Shown here: piece by piece, positions 17,497-18,503 of the stretch
How the letters are laid out: every line of letters begins with the position of its first letter
Position numbering within the stretch: the first letter of the stretch is position 1
Notes under the pieces: generated by a model
Told to the model about the DNA's origin: nothing
What the model saw: the letters and a program-made list of their open reading frames with translations, nothing else
Databases searched by the model: none
Assembly: GCA_021014945.1 (NCBI GenBank)
Contig: MU266639.1
Span: 9,468-27,970, forward strand
Reading direction: 5' to 3'
Source: Leucogyrophana mollusca
Lineage: Eukaryota; Basidiomycota; Agaricomycetes; Boletales
DNA: 18,503 nucleotides
Made by a program: the position numbers and the translations under genes

Positions 17497-17980
17497 TAAC
17501 CTGTGACTTCCCAGTACCTACCATTCCACCTAGATACATCTTTAGCTGCTCTGGGCATGTCATTGTTGCATGGTTAGGGATAGATGCTGAAGGCAGCCCT
17601 GAGTATCTGTTTTCAGATTATGGCCACATCTCCAGGGTCTGAACAGTGATAGCATAGCAGAAGTGCTGGATGAAATCACCCACCTGTGGTTTGAGTCACA
17701 ACTGCTTGAACATATCAGAGGTCACAGGAGGAATACTCTAATAGGAATGTACCAGCATTGGAAAGGTAAATATCATGTTCCTGTGAATTTCCACCCTGCT
17801 ATACAATGGTCACCTGGAGACCCATTGTCGATCTTTATGTGGATCTGTGCTAGAAAACAACACAAAACCAACACCCCAGACTTCAATGGAACACATGATA
17901 GAGATTGGTTGAGTAGCCTGGTTGTTCGTTGGGATAGCTACACTGAACTAAGACCAAGGATTCCAAAGGGGAAGATATAG
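17460..17980 (+). pseudogene. unrecognised coding remnant after the Helitron Rep
   Basis: Frame 0 encodes PRYIFSCSGHVIVAWLGID and SPEYLFSDYGHISRV up to TGA 17640-17642. The sense then continues in frame 2 with LNSDSIAEVLDEITHLWF, LLEHIRGHRRNTLIGMYQHW, YHVPVNFHPAIQWSPGDPL and DWLSSLVVRWDSYTELRPR, ending at TAG 17978-17980. One small indel near 17640 would unite them. Composition is protein-like, with many Trp, His and charged residues. It is not the Helitron helicase, which is expected at this place, and I recognise no domain. It may be a host gene fragment captured by the Helitron, or a separate decayed gene that overlaps the Rep end at 17460-17496. Confidence 0.45.
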
Positions 17981-18503
17981 AGGAGCACTGCTTTATCAAA
18001 GATGATAAGGCAGGTTTGAGAGCAATAAAGAGCAACATCAGTCACCAGAGTGACCAACAAACCGTATATGCAAAAATCTGTTGACGTATATAAACCAAGT
18101 ACTGACTTGTTGAAGGCCAATCTGGATGCCTAATCGTTAGGCACTAGAATCAATGTGGACATGGTGTACTGAAGGTACAAACTTGATTGAGGGTAGCTAA
18201 AGTACAGGGGTTTTTATACTACAAGAGTCCCTATGCGTGAATGTTTGGAATGGGCTACGCAAAGGTAAGATGAGTAAGACAAAAGTGAAGTGCAAGAGCA
18301 AAAGCACCTCTAAAGGATAGGGGTAGTAAGCGAAAAGTAAGCAAACGACTAATACAAGAAAGGAAAGTAAGCAATGAATAAGGAAAGCAGTGCAAAGCTA
18401 TACAATCCATAAATAAAGACAATAACACGTGAAAATGTTAGTCTAAAGATAAGTGAAGGCTGAGTGAGTGACACAGGAGTGTCTGAATAAGCAAGAACAA
18501 TTG
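17981..18503. other. non-coding right end; weak promoter-like signals on the minus strand
   Basis: No supported gene. There is a perfect inverted repeat TGCCTAA TCG TTAGGCA at 18127-18143. On the minus strand TATAAAAA (18211-18218) stands about 50 nt upstream of an ATG (18162-18160) that opens only 10 codons. The A-rich right part has many AGTAAG/GCAAG repeats. It could be the end of another LTR element running off the window, but I see no defined terminus. Confidence 0.25.

Overview
The window looks like a transposon-rich stretch of a basidiomycete (Agaricomycete-type) nuclear genome. I base this on a Ty3/gypsy chromodomain retrotransposon of the Tf1/sushi style, a Helitron Rep protein and a DDE transposase of fungal type. 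Three decayed genes also carry short introns (51-61 nt) with GT..AG ends, two of them with CTRAY-type branch sites. I found no intact host gene, rRNA, tRNA or CRISPR array. The only intact, recognisable long protein is the gag of the retrotransposon.

Layout. 1-240: AT-rich tandem repeat with a 12-bp palindrome. 245-1094: decayed gene of unknown function whose reading frame is restored by a 51-nt intron. About 1390-1758: coding remnant in two frames. 1774-2752: short coding remnant split by a plus-strand solo LTR (1948-2690, perfect TGTGG target duplication). 2868-4440: decayed gene, weakly JmjC-like, with one clear intron. 4590-5587: 5'-truncated DDE transposase with an intron and an in-frame TGA. 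5690-6310: plus-strand remnant (coiled coil plus cysteine motif), probably the antisense companion gene of the retroelement.

6317-13139: minus-strand Ty3/gypsy element. Its 5' LTR is at the right (12399-13139), followed leftwards by a self-priming type PBS, intact gag, a -1 shift into pol, then protease, RT, RNase H, integrase and chromodomain. Pol is broken by several TGA codons where CGA is expected, a one-base deletion and an AT-rich disruption before the integrase. A second solo LTR of the same family (6993-7739, opposite orientation) sits inside the integrase with a 5-bp target duplication. No 3' LTR is present.

13140-15490: mostly non-coding, with a diverged direct repeat of about 600 bp, 752 bp apart, in which the second copy has lost many CpG sites. 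About 15490-17496: Helitron Rep/HUH pseudogene with an internal deletion and no helicase. 17460-17980: unrecognised coding remnant in two frames. 17981-18503: nothing firm.

Taken together this is a nested transposon graveyard shaped by C-to-T decay at CpG sites. The most informative point is the 11-nt complementarity between the predicted transcript start of the LTR and the PBS, which marks the retroelement as self-priming. All family assignments come from reading the translated sequence; no database search was possible.
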